Positions 6,049-14,300 of a stretch of DNA of 14,309 nt are shown here, in pieces. Where the stretch lies: contig JAKMFK010000047.1 of the NCBI GenBank assembly GCA_022425465.1, positions 1 to 14,309 on the forward strand, in the 5' to 3' direction. The notes under the pieces are model-generated. The model ran no database searches and was not told the origin of the DNA. It saw nothing but the letters and a program-made list of their open reading frames with translations. This DNA is from Bacteroidia bacterium. GTDB lineage: Bacteria; Bacteroidota; Bacteroidia; NS11-12g; UBA9320. The position numbers and the translations under genes are program-made. The first letter of the stretch is position 1. The number at the start of each line of letters is the position of its first letter.

Positions 6049-9000
6049 ATGGATTACAAAAAAGCATATGAGCGTTTAAATACCAATCAAAAAACTGCTG
6101 TAGATACCATTGACGGTACAGTAATGGTTGTTGCAGGGCCAGGAACCGGAAAAACACAGGTGCTCGGAGCTCGCATAGCAAATATTTTAAAAAAAACAGA
6201 CACTCAGGCTGAAAATATCTTGTGTTTAACTTTTACCGAGGCAGCAACTTCTGAGTTAAGAAACCGCATAAATTCCATGATTGGCTCTGAATCCTATAAA
6301 GTGGGTATTTACACATACCATGGATTTTGCAACATGGTTATTCAAGATAACAAAGATGTTTTTGGAGTTCAACACTTAGATCCAATATCTGAATTAGAAA
6401 CCATCGAAGTTTTAAGAGAAATTATTGATGAACTCCCACCTCAAAGCTTATTAAAAAGATATGTAGGGGATGTTTATTTTGATGTAAAAAATCTAAAAAA
6501 TCTTTTTGCTCTTCTTAAAAAAGACAACCTATCACCAAGTGAAATAGAAATAAAAGTTAAAGAAGCCAAAGAAGCAGCATTACTTGATGAAACTTATTAT
6601 TACAAGAAAAAATATGGAAATAATTTGGCAGGGGATTTAAATCAAAAAAAATTTGATACCTTCTCGAAAGGCTTGGATAAACTTTGTGAGGCATCAAAAC
6701 TTTTAGATGTCTATCAACGAAAATTGAAATTTAGAAATCGATATGATTTTAATGACATGCTATCATGGGTCTTGGAGGCTTTTGACACAAATGAAGAATT
6801 ATTGCTAAAATATCAAGAGGCCTTTCATTACTTTTTAGTAGATGAATATCAAGATACCAATGGTATTCAAAATAAATTAATCTATAAGTTGATTAGCTAT
6901 TGGGATAACCCTAATGTATTTGTTGTAGGAGATGATGACCAATCAATATACAAGTTTCAAGGTGCTAATGTTGAAAATATTTATGAATTTTATAAGCGTT
7001 ATGAAACAAACATCAAGTTGGTTATTTTAGATCAGAATTATCGATCAAGCCAACACATACTTGATGCAAGTAATTTTTTAATTAAAAACAACAAGGAAAG
7101 GTTGGTGGGTAAAGTGCCTGATTTAAATAAAAATATTATAGCTGCAAATAAAGATGTGGCAAAAATAAAACCAGCCATTTATGTTAATGAATATCCTAAC
7201 GCTTTCCATGAAATAGTGGATATTACATCTAAACTTAATGAACTAAAAGCGAACGGAGTCTCTTTGTCTGATGTGAGCATTATGTATCGCAATCACAAAC
7301 AAAGTGATGAGTTAATTAATTTTTTGGAGAGTGAGGGTATAAGTTACAATGTTGCAAAAACTCAAGATGTTCTTCAAATTCCCATAGTTAAACAACTAAA
7401 CACATTTTTAGAGTATATTAAATATGAGTCAAACAAGTTAGATAGCGGTCAACACTTACTTTTTGAATTATTTCATGCACATAATTTTAAACATATTAAT
7501 TCGATAGAAATAGGATTAATTAGCAACGCTATAGCTAAAGAAAAAAATAGGGGTTGGAGAGAGTGTATCCACTTTAAAATTTCGGATTTTGCTCTATCAA
7601 AAGAGAGTAAATCTGAGTTAAAAGTCTTTTTACAAGACATTGATTATTGGTTAAAAGAAATACATAATTTAACCCTTCAGGATTTTGTTGAGAAATTTAT
7701 GTCTAAAATGGGTTTTGTCTCCAAAGCACTGAAGAGTCAAGATGCAACATTCAAAATCCAATGCTTGAAAACCTATTATAATTTTCTAAAAGAAGAGACA
7801 GGAAGCAACCCATATCTTAATTTGAGTGAGTTTTTAGATAAAATAGAACTCCTGAAGAAAAATAATTTGGGTTTAAAGTTGAATAAGATAATTCATGGCG
7901 TTGAGGGTGTTAATTTAATGACAGTTCACGGTTCAAAGGGATTACAATTTGATTATGTTTTTATGATGGGTTGTACCGAAAATTATTGGGAGAAGGATCG
8001 AAATTCTTTACCATTTAAACTAAATGTATTGTTACCGGGGGAGCCTAAAGAAGCTCTAAAAGAAGAGTCAAGAAGATTGTTTTATGTTGGTCTTACAAGA
8101 GCTAGAAAACACTTGCAAATTAGCTTTTCGCTTAAAGATGATAAAGATAAACCTTTAATGAGAAGTCTTTTTGTAGAAGAGGTATTAGAAAGCAAGGTTT
8201 GTGAGCTTAATAAAGCTCATGCTACTGAAGGAGAATTGCTGCATTTCTTTGACTATATGTTGAAGCCCACTGAGCAAAAAAGTGCTCAACTATTTGAACA
8301 AGAATTTGTCAAAAAAGAGATAGAAAACTTTAGGTTGAGTGCTACTAATTTAAATAGTTACCTAAAATGTCCCGTATCATTTTTTTATCAGAGTATCGTC
8401 CGAGTACCTTCATCTAAAAATGATAGCATGACTTTTGGTTCGGCTATTCATTCAGCAATTGACAAATTTTACTCAGAGAAAAGTAGTATTAAATCAGAGG
8501 CAGATGCAATTAAAATATTGACTAGCGAGTATGAGAGAGAAATGAATGCTAATAGAGAATCATTTACAACAGCAAATTTTGACAGAAGGTTGTTTTATGG
8601 AAAAGATATATTAACGAGGTATTATCAAAATTATTCAGAACAGATTTTAAATGAAGAAAATGTCGAAACAGAATTATCTTTTAATAATTGCGAAATCGAT
8701 GGTGTTCCAATTCGTGGTCAAATAGATAAGTTGACAATCAACGAAGGAAAGGTACATGTTGTAGATTTCAAAACGGGGCAATATAAATATGGTAAATTGA
8801 AGGTAAACTCACCAGTTAGTTTAGTAGATAACCCTTCAGAATCTAATTTTGAGAAAAGGTATGGTGGTGATTATTGGAGACAAATTTTATTTTATAAAGC
8901 ACTCATAGAGAGCAACAAGTCAAAGTCACTTGAGGTCATATCTGGTGAAATTGATTTTATAGAGCCTGTTGATGGCGAGTATAAAAAACATAAAGTGACT

Positions 9001-9132
9001 TTTAACGATGAAGATTATCTGTTTGTTAGAAATCAAATTAAAGAGACCTATCAACGAATTCAGAATCTAGAATTTAATAAAGGGTGCGATGATGAACAAT
9101 GTTTTTGGTGTGCTTTTGATAAATACAATTAA
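6049..9132 (+). CDS. UvrD/Rep-family DNA helicase fused to an AddB/RecB-like iron-sulfur nuclease
   Basis: This 1027-residue protein contains all superfamily 1A helicase motifs: Q motif (Asn13, Gln14), Walker A GPGTGKT (30-36), DEYQDT (265-270), GDDDQSIYKFQGA (294-306), NYRSS (330-334), VHGSKGLQF (626-634) and YVGLTRAR (679-686). From about 760 a PD-(D/E)XK nuclease domain follows: GSAIH with His801, GQIDKL with Asp893, VDFKTG with Asp906 and Lys908, and Gln945 in RQILFYK. Cys774 together with Cys1013, Cys1018 and Cys1021 reproduces the one-plus-three cysteine arrangement that holds a 4Fe-4S cluster in AddB-type nucleases. The expected activity is ATP-driven unwinding with end resection of double-strand breaks in the cytoplasm. 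Helicase plus nuclease in one chain recalls AdnA/AdnB of actinobacteria. No partner subunit is visible here, so it may act alone or with a protein encoded elsewhere. The ATG start is 9 nt after a weak promoter element. Family is firm; the exact repair pathway is inferred. Confidence 0.93.
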   Translation: MDYKKAYERLNTNQKTAVDTIDGTVMVVAGPGTGKTQVLGARIANILKKTDTQAENILCLTFTEAATSELRNRINSMIGSESYKVGIYTYHGFCNMVIQDNKDVFGVQHLDPISELETIEVLREIIDELPPQSLLKRYVGDVYFDVKNLKNLFALLKKDNLSPSEIEIKVKEAKEAALLDETYYYKKKYGNNLAGDLNQKKFDTFSKGLDKLCEASKLLDVYQRKLKFRNRYDFNDMLSWVLEAFDTNEELLLKYQEAFHYFLVDEYQDTNGIQNKLIYKLISYWDNPNVFVVGDDDQSIYKFQGANVENIYEFYKRYETNIKLVILDQNYRSSQHILDASNFLIKNNKERLVGKVPDLNKNIIAANKDVAKIKPAIYVNEYPNAFHEIVDITSKLNELKANGVSLSDVSIMYRNHKQSDELINFLESEGISYNVAKTQDVLQIPIVKQLNTFLEYIKYESNKLDSGQHLLFELFHAHNFKHINSIEIGLISNAIAKEKNRGWRECIHFKISDFALSKESKSELKVFLQDIDYWLKEIHNLTLQDFVEKFMSKMGFVSKALKSQDATFKIQCLKTYYNFLKEETGSNPYLNLSEFLDKIELLKKNNLGLKLNKIIHGVEGVNLMTVHGSKGLQFDYVFMMGCTENYWEKDRNSLPFKLNVLLPGEPKEALKEESRRLFYVGLTRARKHLQISFSLKDDKDKPLMRSLFVEEVLESKVCELNKAHATEGELLHFFDYMLKPTEQKSAQLFEQEFVKKEIENFRLSATNLNSYLKCPVSFFYQSIVRVPSSKNDSMTFGSAIHSAIDKFYSEKSSIKSEADAIKILTSEYEREMNANRESFTTANFDRRLFYGKDILTRYYQNYSEQILNEENVETELSFNNCEIDGVPIRGQIDKLTINEGKVHVVDFKTGQYKYGKLKVNSPVSLVDNPSESNFEKRYGGDYWRQILFYKALIESNKSKSLEVISGEIDFIEPVDGEYKKHKVTFNDEDYLFVRNQIKETYQRIQNLEFNKGCDDEQCFWCAFDKYN

Positions 9133-9171
9133 TCTATTTACTTGTTTGATTTTATTTAGTCTTCAAAAACA

Positions 9172-9191
9172 AATGATACCTTTGTATCGTT
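9172..9191. repeat. Short inverted repeat overlapping the nfu promoter
   Basis: GATAC (9175-9179) and GTATC (9184-9188) are perfect arms around CTTT. With one mismatch the symmetry extends two more pairs to 9172 and 9191. The repeat covers the -7 element of the nfu promoter exactly, which is where a repressor operator would sit. It may also be incidental. Confidence 0.35.
9177..9184 (+). promoter_or_regulatory. Bacteroidota -7 promoter element of nfu
   Basis: TACCTTTG matches TAnnTTTG exactly and ends 17 nt before the ATG at 9202. The upstream region at the expected -33 distance is T-rich but lacks a clean TTG. The element gives nfu its own promoter, independent of the helicase gene that ends 69 nt earlier. 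Confidence 0.6.
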
Positions 9192-9201
9192 AAGATAAAA
9201 A

Positions 9202-9765
9202 ATGGAATTAGCAGACGTAGTAACCGTATATTCAGAGAAAACACCGAATCCAGAATCTATGAAGTTTGTGGCTAATCGAATGATTTTGCCTAATGATAGT
9301 ATTGATTTTAGAGTAAAAGAAAACTTAGAAACTTGCCCAATGGCAAAAGAATTGTTTCAATATGATTTTGTTAAAGGTGTTTTTATCATGAATAATTTTG
9401 TCTCAGTCACTAAAAACCAGGATTATGAATGGTTTGACATCATACCACAACTTAAAAAATTTGTACAGGAGTATCTAGAGGCAGAAAAGCCTATTGTAGT
9501 CATTAAAGAACAGCTCACAGACGAGGAAGAATCTGAAGTGGTAACCAAAATTAAGCAACTCTTAGAGGACCATGTAAAACCAGCTGTGGAAATGGACGGA
9601 GGAGCTATTGATTTTAAGAGTTTTGATTCAGGTGTTGTAACCGTAACTATGAAAGGTTCTTGTAGTGGATGTCCAAGCAGTACTCTTACACTAAAAGCCG
9701 GCATAGAAAATCTACTAAAGAGAATGATTCCGGAAGTTGAGTCAGTTGAAGCAGAAGCAGCTTAA
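9202..9765 (+). CDS. Nfu-type iron-sulfur cluster carrier protein (NifU family)
   Basis: The protein has 187 residues. The N-terminal Nfu_N domain (about 7-93) includes the characteristic TPNPESMKF (14-22) and the CPMAKELF region (45-52). The C-terminal NifU-like domain (about 110-184) includes MDGGAIDF (131-138) and the cluster-binding CSGCPSS with Cys154 and Cys157. Such proteins usually form dimers that hold a 4Fe-4S cluster between their CxxC motifs and hand it to client enzymes in the cytoplasm. The helicase-nuclease just upstream has a predicted Fe-S cluster and could be a client, but adjacency alone does not show this. The gene has its own TAnnTTTG promoter overlapped by an inverted repeat. 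It converges on accC with 11 nt between the two stop codons. No strong terminator lies between them; only an AT-only AAATTC/GAATTT hairpin is visible. Confidence 0.93.
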   Translation: MELADVVTVYSEKTPNPESMKFVANRMILPNDSIDFRVKENLETCPMAKELFQYDFVKGVFIMNNFVSVTKNQDYEWFDIIPQLKKFVQEYLEAEKPIVVIKEQLTDEEESEVVTKIKQLLEDHVKPAVEMDGGAIDFKSFDSGVVTVTMKGSCSGCPSSTLTLKAGIENLLKRMIPEVESVEAEAA

Positions 9766-9776
9766 ATTCAAGAATT

Positions 9777-11117
9777 TTACTTATTAATATCAAATGTTTC
9801 CATAAACTTAGTTGTAAAGTTACCCGCTTTGAAGTCGGGATCTCTCATAAGCTTAAGGTGAAGAGGAATAGTTGTTTTGATTCCTTCTACAACAAATTCA
9901 GATAGTGCTCGCTCCATTTTGACAATACACTCTTCTCTTGTTTGTGCAGACACAATTAATTTAGCAACCATAGAATCATAATGGGGAGGAATGCTATAGC
10001 CTGCATAGATATGTGTATCAACACGAATACCATGTCCACCAGGTTTGTGTAATACTTCAATTCTACCGGGACTAGGTCTGTAATCATTAAAAGGATCCTC
10101 TGCATTAATTCTACATTCAATTGAATGTTTTTGAGGCAAATAGTTTTGGCCGCTAATGGGGTGTCCAGCAGCTATTTTTATTTGTTCCTTAATTAAGTCA
10201 AAGTTGATTATTTCTTCAGTAACGGGATGTTCAACTTGAATTCGAACATTCATTTCCATGAAATAAAAATTTCGATATTTATCAACTAGAAACTCAACTG
10301 TGCCAACTCCTTCATAGTTAATAGCCTCTCCAGCTTTAATTGCAGCTTCACCCATTTTTGTTCTCAACTCTTCATCTGCGAACGGGGAGGGTGCTTCTTC
10401 GATTAATTTTTGATGTCTTCGTTGAATAGAACAATCTCTTTCTGACAAATGACAGACTTTTCCATATTGATCTCCAGCTATTTGAATTTCAATGTGACGG
10501 GGTTCTTCAACAAATTTCTCAAGATACATTCCGTCATTACCAAACGCAGCTTTAGATTCTGTTCTTGCACTTTCCCATGCGTCATCAAATTCTTCTTCTT
10601 TCCAAATTAATCGCATTCCTCTTCCGCCACCACCAGCTGTAGCTTTCAGCATCACAGGATACCCGATTTCTTTGGCTATTTTTTTACCTTCTTTAACATC
10701 TTTAAGTAGACCATCAGAACCAGGGACACACGGAACACCAGCAGCAATCATAGTTGCTTTAGCGTTTGACTTATCTCCCATTCCTTCAATCATTTCAGGA
10801 CTTGCACCTATAAATTTAATGCCATGATCTCGACACATTTCAGAAAATGTTGCGTTTTCAGAAAGGAAACCATATCCAGGGTGTATTGCGTCTGCATTTG
10901 TTATTTCTGCAGCGGCAATAATATTGGGCATATTAAGGTAAGATAATGTGCTAGATGGGGGACCAATACAAACTGCTTCGTCGGCGAACTTTACATGAAG
11001 ACTATCCTCGTCAGCACTTGAGTATACTGCAACAGTAGATATGCCCATTTCTTTGCAGGTTCGAATAACTCGCAAAGCAATTTCACCTCTATTGGCGATT
11101 AATATCTTCTTAAACAT
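9777..11117 (-). CDS. accC: Acetyl-CoA carboxylase, biotin carboxylase subunit
   Basis: At 446 residues this has the normal AccC length and aligns almost without gaps to the E. coli enzyme. It opens with [17 protein letters not shown]. The ATP-grasp parts are visible: Lys116, the glycine-rich [10 protein letters not shown] (158-167), [12 protein letters not shown] (226-237), Glu288-Met-Asn290 and Arg292 in NVRIQVEHP, and the C-terminal [10 protein letters not shown] (380-389). It carboxylates biotin on AccB using ATP and bicarbonate, the first half-reaction of malonyl-CoA synthesis. It is the last gene of the cluster, 14 nt after accB. The carboxyltransferase genes accA and accD are not in the window. 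Propionyl-CoA or pyruvate carboxylase subunits are related, but the length and the adjacent accB favour AccC. Confidence 0.97.
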   Translation of the reverse strand: MFKKILIANRGEIALRVIRTCKEMGISTVAVYSSADEDSLHVKFADEAVCIGPPSSTLSYLNMPNIIAAAEITNADAIHPGYGFLSENATFSEMCRDHGIKFIGASPEMIEGMGDKSNAKATMIAAGVPCVPGSDGLLKDVKEGKKIAKEIGYPVMLKATAGGGGRGMRLIWKEEEFDDAWESARTESKAAFGNDGMYLEKFVEEPRHIEIQIAGDQYGKVCHLSERDCSIQRRHQKLIEEAPSPFADEELRTKMGEAAIKAGEAINYEGVGTVEFLVDKYRNFYFMEMNVRIQVEHPVTEEIINFDLIKEQIKIAAGHPISGQNYLPQKHSIECRINAEDPFNDYRPSPGRIEVLHKPGGHGIRVDTHIYAGYSIPPHYDSMVAKLIVSAQTREECIVKMERALSEFVVEGIKTTIPLHLKLMRDPDFKAGNFTTKFMETFDINK

Positions 11118-11131
11118 AGGAATGGGTTAAT

Positions 11132-11596
11132 TTATTTAGGTTCAACGACAAACAGTGGCTGTCCATATTCAACAGGTTGTGAGTCATCTACTAATACTTT
11201 AACGATTTTTCCACTTACTTCAGATTCTATTTCGTTGAACAATTTCATAGCTTCGATTATGCATATTACTTGCCCTTTTTCAATTACATCACCTACTTCA
11301 ACAAAAACAGGTTTGTCAGGAGAAGACTTTCTGTAAAATGTTCCAATCATTGGCGATTTAATTTCTTCTGTTTTAGATTCCTCCGGAGCTGGTTTAGCAG
11401 CTTTTTTAACTGCAGGCTTAGCAACTTCTTGAACAACAGGCACTTCTTGAACGGCAACCGGTTTAGGAACAGTAGCAGTTACAGTTTGAGCATTGCGTTT
11501 AATTCGAATTTTGAAATCTTTTTGCTCTATGGCAACTTCATCAACCTTTGATGAAGAAATAAATTTGATTAAAGTCTGAATTTCTTTTAAGTCCAT
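11132..11596 (-). CDS. accB: Acetyl-CoA carboxylase, biotin carboxyl carrier protein
   Basis: The protein has 154 residues. The N-terminal segment MDLKEIQTLIKFISSS is typical of AccB. A flexible linker rich in Pro, Ala, Val and Lys follows (about 36-76), then the biotinyl domain (about 79-153). Biotin attaches to Lys118 in EAMKLFNEIE, and the SPMIGTFYRKSSP segment (81-93) contains the thumb loop of the family. It carries biotin between AccC and the carboxyltransferase. It lies between fabH (44 nt upstream) and accC (14 nt downstream). The 44-nt gap could hold a weak internal promoter (TATTTTCG, one mismatch to the consensus), but this is not convincing. Confidence 0.97.
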   Translation of the reverse strand: MDLKEIQTLIKFISSSKVDEVAIEQKDFKIRIKRNAQTVTATVPKPVAVQEVPVVQEVAKPAVKKAAKPAPEESKTEEIKSPMIGTFYRKSSPDKPVFVEVGDVIEKGQVICIIEAMKLFNEIESEVSGKIVKVLVDDSQPVEYGQPLFVVEPK

Positions 11597-11640
11597 ATCT
11601 TTATAATCTTAAGCGAAAATAGTATAATTAAGTTAATGTT

Positions 11641-12624
11641 TTATGAATTATATGACCACTTTAAATACATAGCTCCCCAGGTAAAACCTCCACCAAAAGC
11701 AGCTAAAACAATGTTATCTCCCTTTTTGAATTTAGATTCAAAATCAGAAAACAATAAGGGAATGGTCCCAGCGGTTGTGTTTCCGTATTTAGAAATGTTG
11801 ATTAAGACTTTTTCTTCATCTAGTTCCATTCTTCGTGCTGTTGCATCAATTATCCTCAGATTTGCTTGATGTGCACATAAATAATCTACAGTGTCGCCTG
11901 TTAAATTGTTTCTGTCCATTATTTCACGACTAACTTCAGCCATATTTGTTACAGCAAATTTAAAGACAGTTTTACCTTCTTGATATAGGTAGTGCATGTC
12001 ATTGTCGATAGTCTCGTATGATGGAGGGTGCTTTGACCCGCCTGCTTTTAGGTTAAGATAGTCAATGCCAACACCATCGGATTTTAACACACTGTCTATT
12101 ATGCCATTTTCATCTTGACTGGGTTCTAATAAAACTGCTGCACCCCCATCGCCAAAAATTACACATGTATTTCTGTCTTTGTAGTTTACGATTGAAGACA
12201 TTTTATCAGCTCCACAAACAATAACCTTTTGATGCTTTCCGCTTTCAATAAATTTAGAGCCTGTGTCAAGTGCATATAAAAAACCAGAGCAAGCAGCACT
12301 CATGTCAAAACCCCAAGCTTTTGTTGCTCCTAGTTTGTGGGTGACAATGTTTGCTGTTGATGGAAAAGCATGATCAGGTGTAATTGTAGCAACGATTACT
12401 AAGTCAATTTCATCAGCTGTTATGCCTCTTTTTTCCAATAATTGCTCTATAGCTTTGATGCACAATTCACTTGTCGGCTTATCTTTCTCTAGAATTCTTC
12501 TTTCTTTAATTCCTGTTCTTGTTCGTATCCACTCATCAGAGGTGTCTACCATTTTTTCAAGGTCGTGGTTTGTCAAAATTTTTTCAGGGACATAACCACC
12601 TACTGCTGTTATAGCTGCTCTCAT
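11641..12624 (-). CDS. fabH: 3-oxoacyl-ACP synthase III
   Basis: I place the start at the ATG at 12622-12624 (327 residues, MRAAITAVGGYVP). A TTG 51 nt further upstream lies inside plsX and would add 17 residues lacking family similarity. With the ATG start the nucleophile in SAACSGF falls at Cys112, the same number as in E. coli FabH, which supports the choice. The other catalytic residues are His252 (CAHQAN) and Asn282 (KYGNTTAG). The GFTWGA motif near the C-terminus is also typical. The enzyme condenses acetyl-CoA or a branched acyl-CoA with malonyl-ACP and so begins fatty-acid elongation; Bacteroidota often make branched chains, but primer preference cannot be read here. The gene begins 16 nt after the plsX stop and precedes accB, whose product helps make its malonyl substrate. 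Confidence 0.96.
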   Translation of the reverse strand: MRAAITAVGGYVPEKILTNHDLEKMVDTSDEWIRTRTGIKERRILEKDKPTSELCIKAIEQLLEKRGITADEIDLVIVATITPDHAFPSTANIVTHKLGATKAWGFDMSAACSGFLYALDTGSKFIESGKHQKVIVCGADKMSSIVNYKDRNTCVIFGDGGAAVLLEPSQDENGIIDSVLKSDGVGIDYLNLKAGGSKHPPSYETIDNDMHYLYQEGKTVFKFAVTNMAEVSREIMDRNNLTGDTVDYLCAHQANLRIIDATARRMELDEEKVLINISKYGNTTAGTIPLLFSDFESKFKKGDNIVLAAFGGGFTWGAMYLKWSYNS

Positions 12625-12640
12625 TTGTATGTTTTTGGCC

Positions 12641-13588
12641 TCAAATTTCTGTAGTTTCAGAAATTGATTGTTCAATTTTAGAAATTAATTCTGATTCTAC
12701 TACATTTTTTGCAAGTTTTATCATATTAGAAAATGTTTTAGAATTAGATATACCATGCCCAACTATTACAGATTTTCGAATTCCTAAAATGGGTGTTCCT
12801 CCATAATTTTGGAAATTAAATTTTGACAAAAAGTCATCTTCAATGCCTCTTTTAAGTAAGTTGTAGAAAAAGCCTTCACATGTTTTGACAACTACATTTC
12901 CTGTAAATCCGTCACAAACGGCAACATCTACTTTATCATTGAATAAATCTCTACCTTCAACATTTCCAATGAAGTTAATCCCTTTTTGTGCTTTTAGCAT
13001 TGGATAGGCAGCTTTAGTGGTGACATTTCCTTTTTCTTCCTCTTCACCAATATTGACCAAACCTACTCTTGGATTTTCAATACCATATACTGCTTTTGCA
13101 TATTCAGTTCCTAATATAGCAAACTTGGGAAGGGTTTCTGGCTTAACATCACTGTTTGCACCTACGTCTACCAAGACACCGGTAACACCACTCTGTTGAG
13201 GCAATACAGATGATAATGCAGGACGATCAATGCCCGGAATTCCTTTGACATTGTATAGTGCAGACACCATCATTGCACCAGTATTCCCTGCACCTAAAAA
13301 GGTGTCAATTTTTCCTTCTGCAAGGAAGTGCATCCCAACATTTATACTTGATTCTTTTTTGGTTGAGACTGCTTTAATAGGGTGTTCCCCCATACTAATA
13401 CTTTCACCAGTGTGAACTATGGTTATGTTTTGGTGACTTAAAATCTCAGCATATTCACTTAAAGCTTTTGGCTCACCAAAAACAAAAAAGTGCGAATCGC
13501 AATTATCAGAATTTGCTTCGTTAACTACTGCGTTGATACATTCCTTGGGAGCATAATCACCCCCCATGGCATCTATGCCAATATTCAT
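12641..13588 (-). CDS. plsX: Phosphate acyltransferase PlsX
   Basis: The 315-residue protein starts with the family signature MNIGIDAMGGDYAP. Further conserved segments are GAGNTGAMM (99-107), DVGAN (141-145), GLVNIGEEEEKGN (176-188), NFIGNVEGRD (205-214), DVAVCDGFTGNVVVKT (221-236) and GGTPILGI (263-270). PlsX converts acyl-ACP and phosphate to acyl-phosphate, which PlsY then uses to acylate glycerol-3-phosphate at the membrane. It lies 6 nt after rpmF and 16 nt before fabH, so lipid and ribosomal protein genes are probably co-transcribed. plsY is not in the window. Confidence 0.96.
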   Translation of the reverse strand: MNIGIDAMGGDYAPKECINAVVNEANSDNCDSHFFVFGEPKALSEYAEILSHQNITIVHTGESISMGEHPIKAVSTKKESSINVGMHFLAEGKIDTFLGAGNTGAMMVSALYNVKGIPGIDRPALSSVLPQQSGVTGVLVDVGANSDVKPETLPKFAILGTEYAKAVYGIENPRVGLVNIGEEEEKGNVTTKAAYPMLKAQKGINFIGNVEGRDLFNDKVDVAVCDGFTGNVVVKTCEGFFYNLLKRGIEDDFLSKFNFQNYGGTPILGIRKSVIVGHGISNSKTFSNMIKLAKNVVESELISKIEQSISETTEI

Positions 13589-13594
13589 ATCTGA

Positions 13595-13777
13595 TTATTC
13601 TGCGTTGGGTTCTAGAACTTGAACTCCACGATACATACCTGTTTCTAAATTCAATCTGTGATATAGATGAATTTCGCCAGTAGATGGGTCTCTGTGAAGC
13701 TGTCTGTTGCCTAATTTGTAATGGGTTCTTCTTTTGTCTCTCCTTGTTTTGGAAATTTTACGTTTAGGATGTGCCAT
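13595..13777 (-). CDS. rpmF: 50S ribosomal protein L32, zinc-free form
   Basis: The protein has 60 residues and begins [21 protein letters not shown], the usual basic L32 head. It contains no cysteine at all, so it lacks the CxxC zinc ribbon of many L32 proteins. The middle reads [13 protein letters not shown] instead, as in other flavobacterial L32 proteins. It is a component of the large ribosomal subunit. It starts 4 nt after the yceD stop, the classic yceD-rpmF pairing. Confidence 0.96.
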   Translation of the reverse strand: MAHPKRKISKTRRDKRRTHYKLGNRQLHRDPSTGEIHLYHRLNLETGMYRGVQVLEPNAE

Positions 13778-13781
13778 TTTA

Positions 13782-14279
13782 TTACTTTATTAATTTTTTT
13801 AATTCTGCCCATCTTTCATCTGCTTCTTTGTCTGTTTTGTTAGAATCAAGATGCTCAATAGTGCAATTTTTTTGAATTTCGGAATTTTCGCATATCAGTC
13901 TAGTGGGTATATCTAAACAAATTTGTTCATATATCGAATCATAAACAGCGTATACTGGATGATTGACAGATAAGTAATTCTCCTCGTTGAGAAGGTTATT
14001 ATCAAGTGTCAATTTCAGCACATCTTGTCTGGATGTATTTATATGAATTTTAATTTGGTTTAGGCATCGTTCACATTGTGATTTGATATGACCAATTAAA
14101 GAATAATCTAGAACAATTGTGTCCTCAAATTTTTCGCATTGAATCTCAACATCAAAATCACCATGTTGATATAAACTATTTTCCTTTAATTCAAAGAACG
14201 CATCGGTTAATTTGAATCTGAAAGTGTCTTTTTCGTTTTTAAATTTGTTAAAATCAATATCAAATTCAGACAACTTCAT
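13782..14279 (-). CDS. yceD: YceD/DUF177 family protein (23S rRNA accumulation)
   Basis: I use the ATG at 14277-14279 (165 residues). A TTG two codons upstream (14283-14285) would be at or near the predicted transcription start and is unlikely. The DUF177 hallmark is CERCLNQI (from residue 69), and the C-terminal [10 protein letters not shown] (about 154-163) is also typical. Two further cysteines at 130 and 139 together with CERC could bind a metal. In E. coli and plants this family is needed for normal 23S rRNA accumulation; the molecular activity is not settled. It is the first gene of the cluster and directly precedes rpmF, as in many bacteria. Confidence 0.9.
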   Translation of the reverse strand: MKLSEFDIDFNKFKNEKDTFRFKLTDAFFELKENSLYQHGDFDVEIQCEKFEDTIVLDYSLIGHIKSQCERCLNQIKIHINTSRQDVLKLTLDNNLLNEENYLSVNHPVYAVYDSIYEQICLDIPTRLICENSEIQKNCTIEHLDSNKTDKEADERWAELKKLIK

Positions 14280-14292
14280 TTCCAAAAGTTGG

Positions 14293-14300
14293 CAAAGGTA
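14293..14300 (-). promoter_or_regulatory. Bacteroidota -7 promoter element of the yceD-rpmF-plsX-fabH-accBC cluster
   Basis: The minus strand reads TACCTTTG, an exact TAnnTTTG match, 13 nt upstream of the yceD ATG. The matching -33 TTG would lie beyond the window edge and cannot be checked. It probably drives the whole ribosome and lipid cluster, since no other clear promoter or terminator interrupts the genes down to accC. Confidence 0.6.

Noticed and set aside
7351..7359. A third copy of the TTTTGCAAC box (minus strand)
   Set aside because: It lies inside the helicase coding region and no GTGTCTAAT-like box follows at promoter spacing, so it is taken as chance.
9423..9704. Minus-strand open frame opposite nfu
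   Set aside because: Nfu on the plus strand has complete conserved domains; the reverse translation shows no recognisable motif.
9764..9777. AAATTC/GAATTT hairpin between the convergent nfu and accC genes as a bidirectional terminator
   Set aside because: The stem is only 6 bp, almost all A-T, with a 2-nt loop and no proper T-run, so it is too weak to call.
11270..11869. Plus-strand open frames at 11270-11551 and 11636-11869, opposite accB and fabH
   Set aside because: Both are antisense to well-supported genes. The first is a Phe/Asn/Arg-rich shadow of the accB linker region.
12625..12675. Upstream TTG start for fabH that would overlap plsX
   Set aside because: The extra 17 residues lack family similarity, and the downstream ATG puts the catalytic cysteine at position 112 as in E. 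coli FabH.
13017..13415. Two short plus-strand open frames opposite plsX
   Set aside because: They are about 60 codons each, without motifs, inside a conserved plsX.
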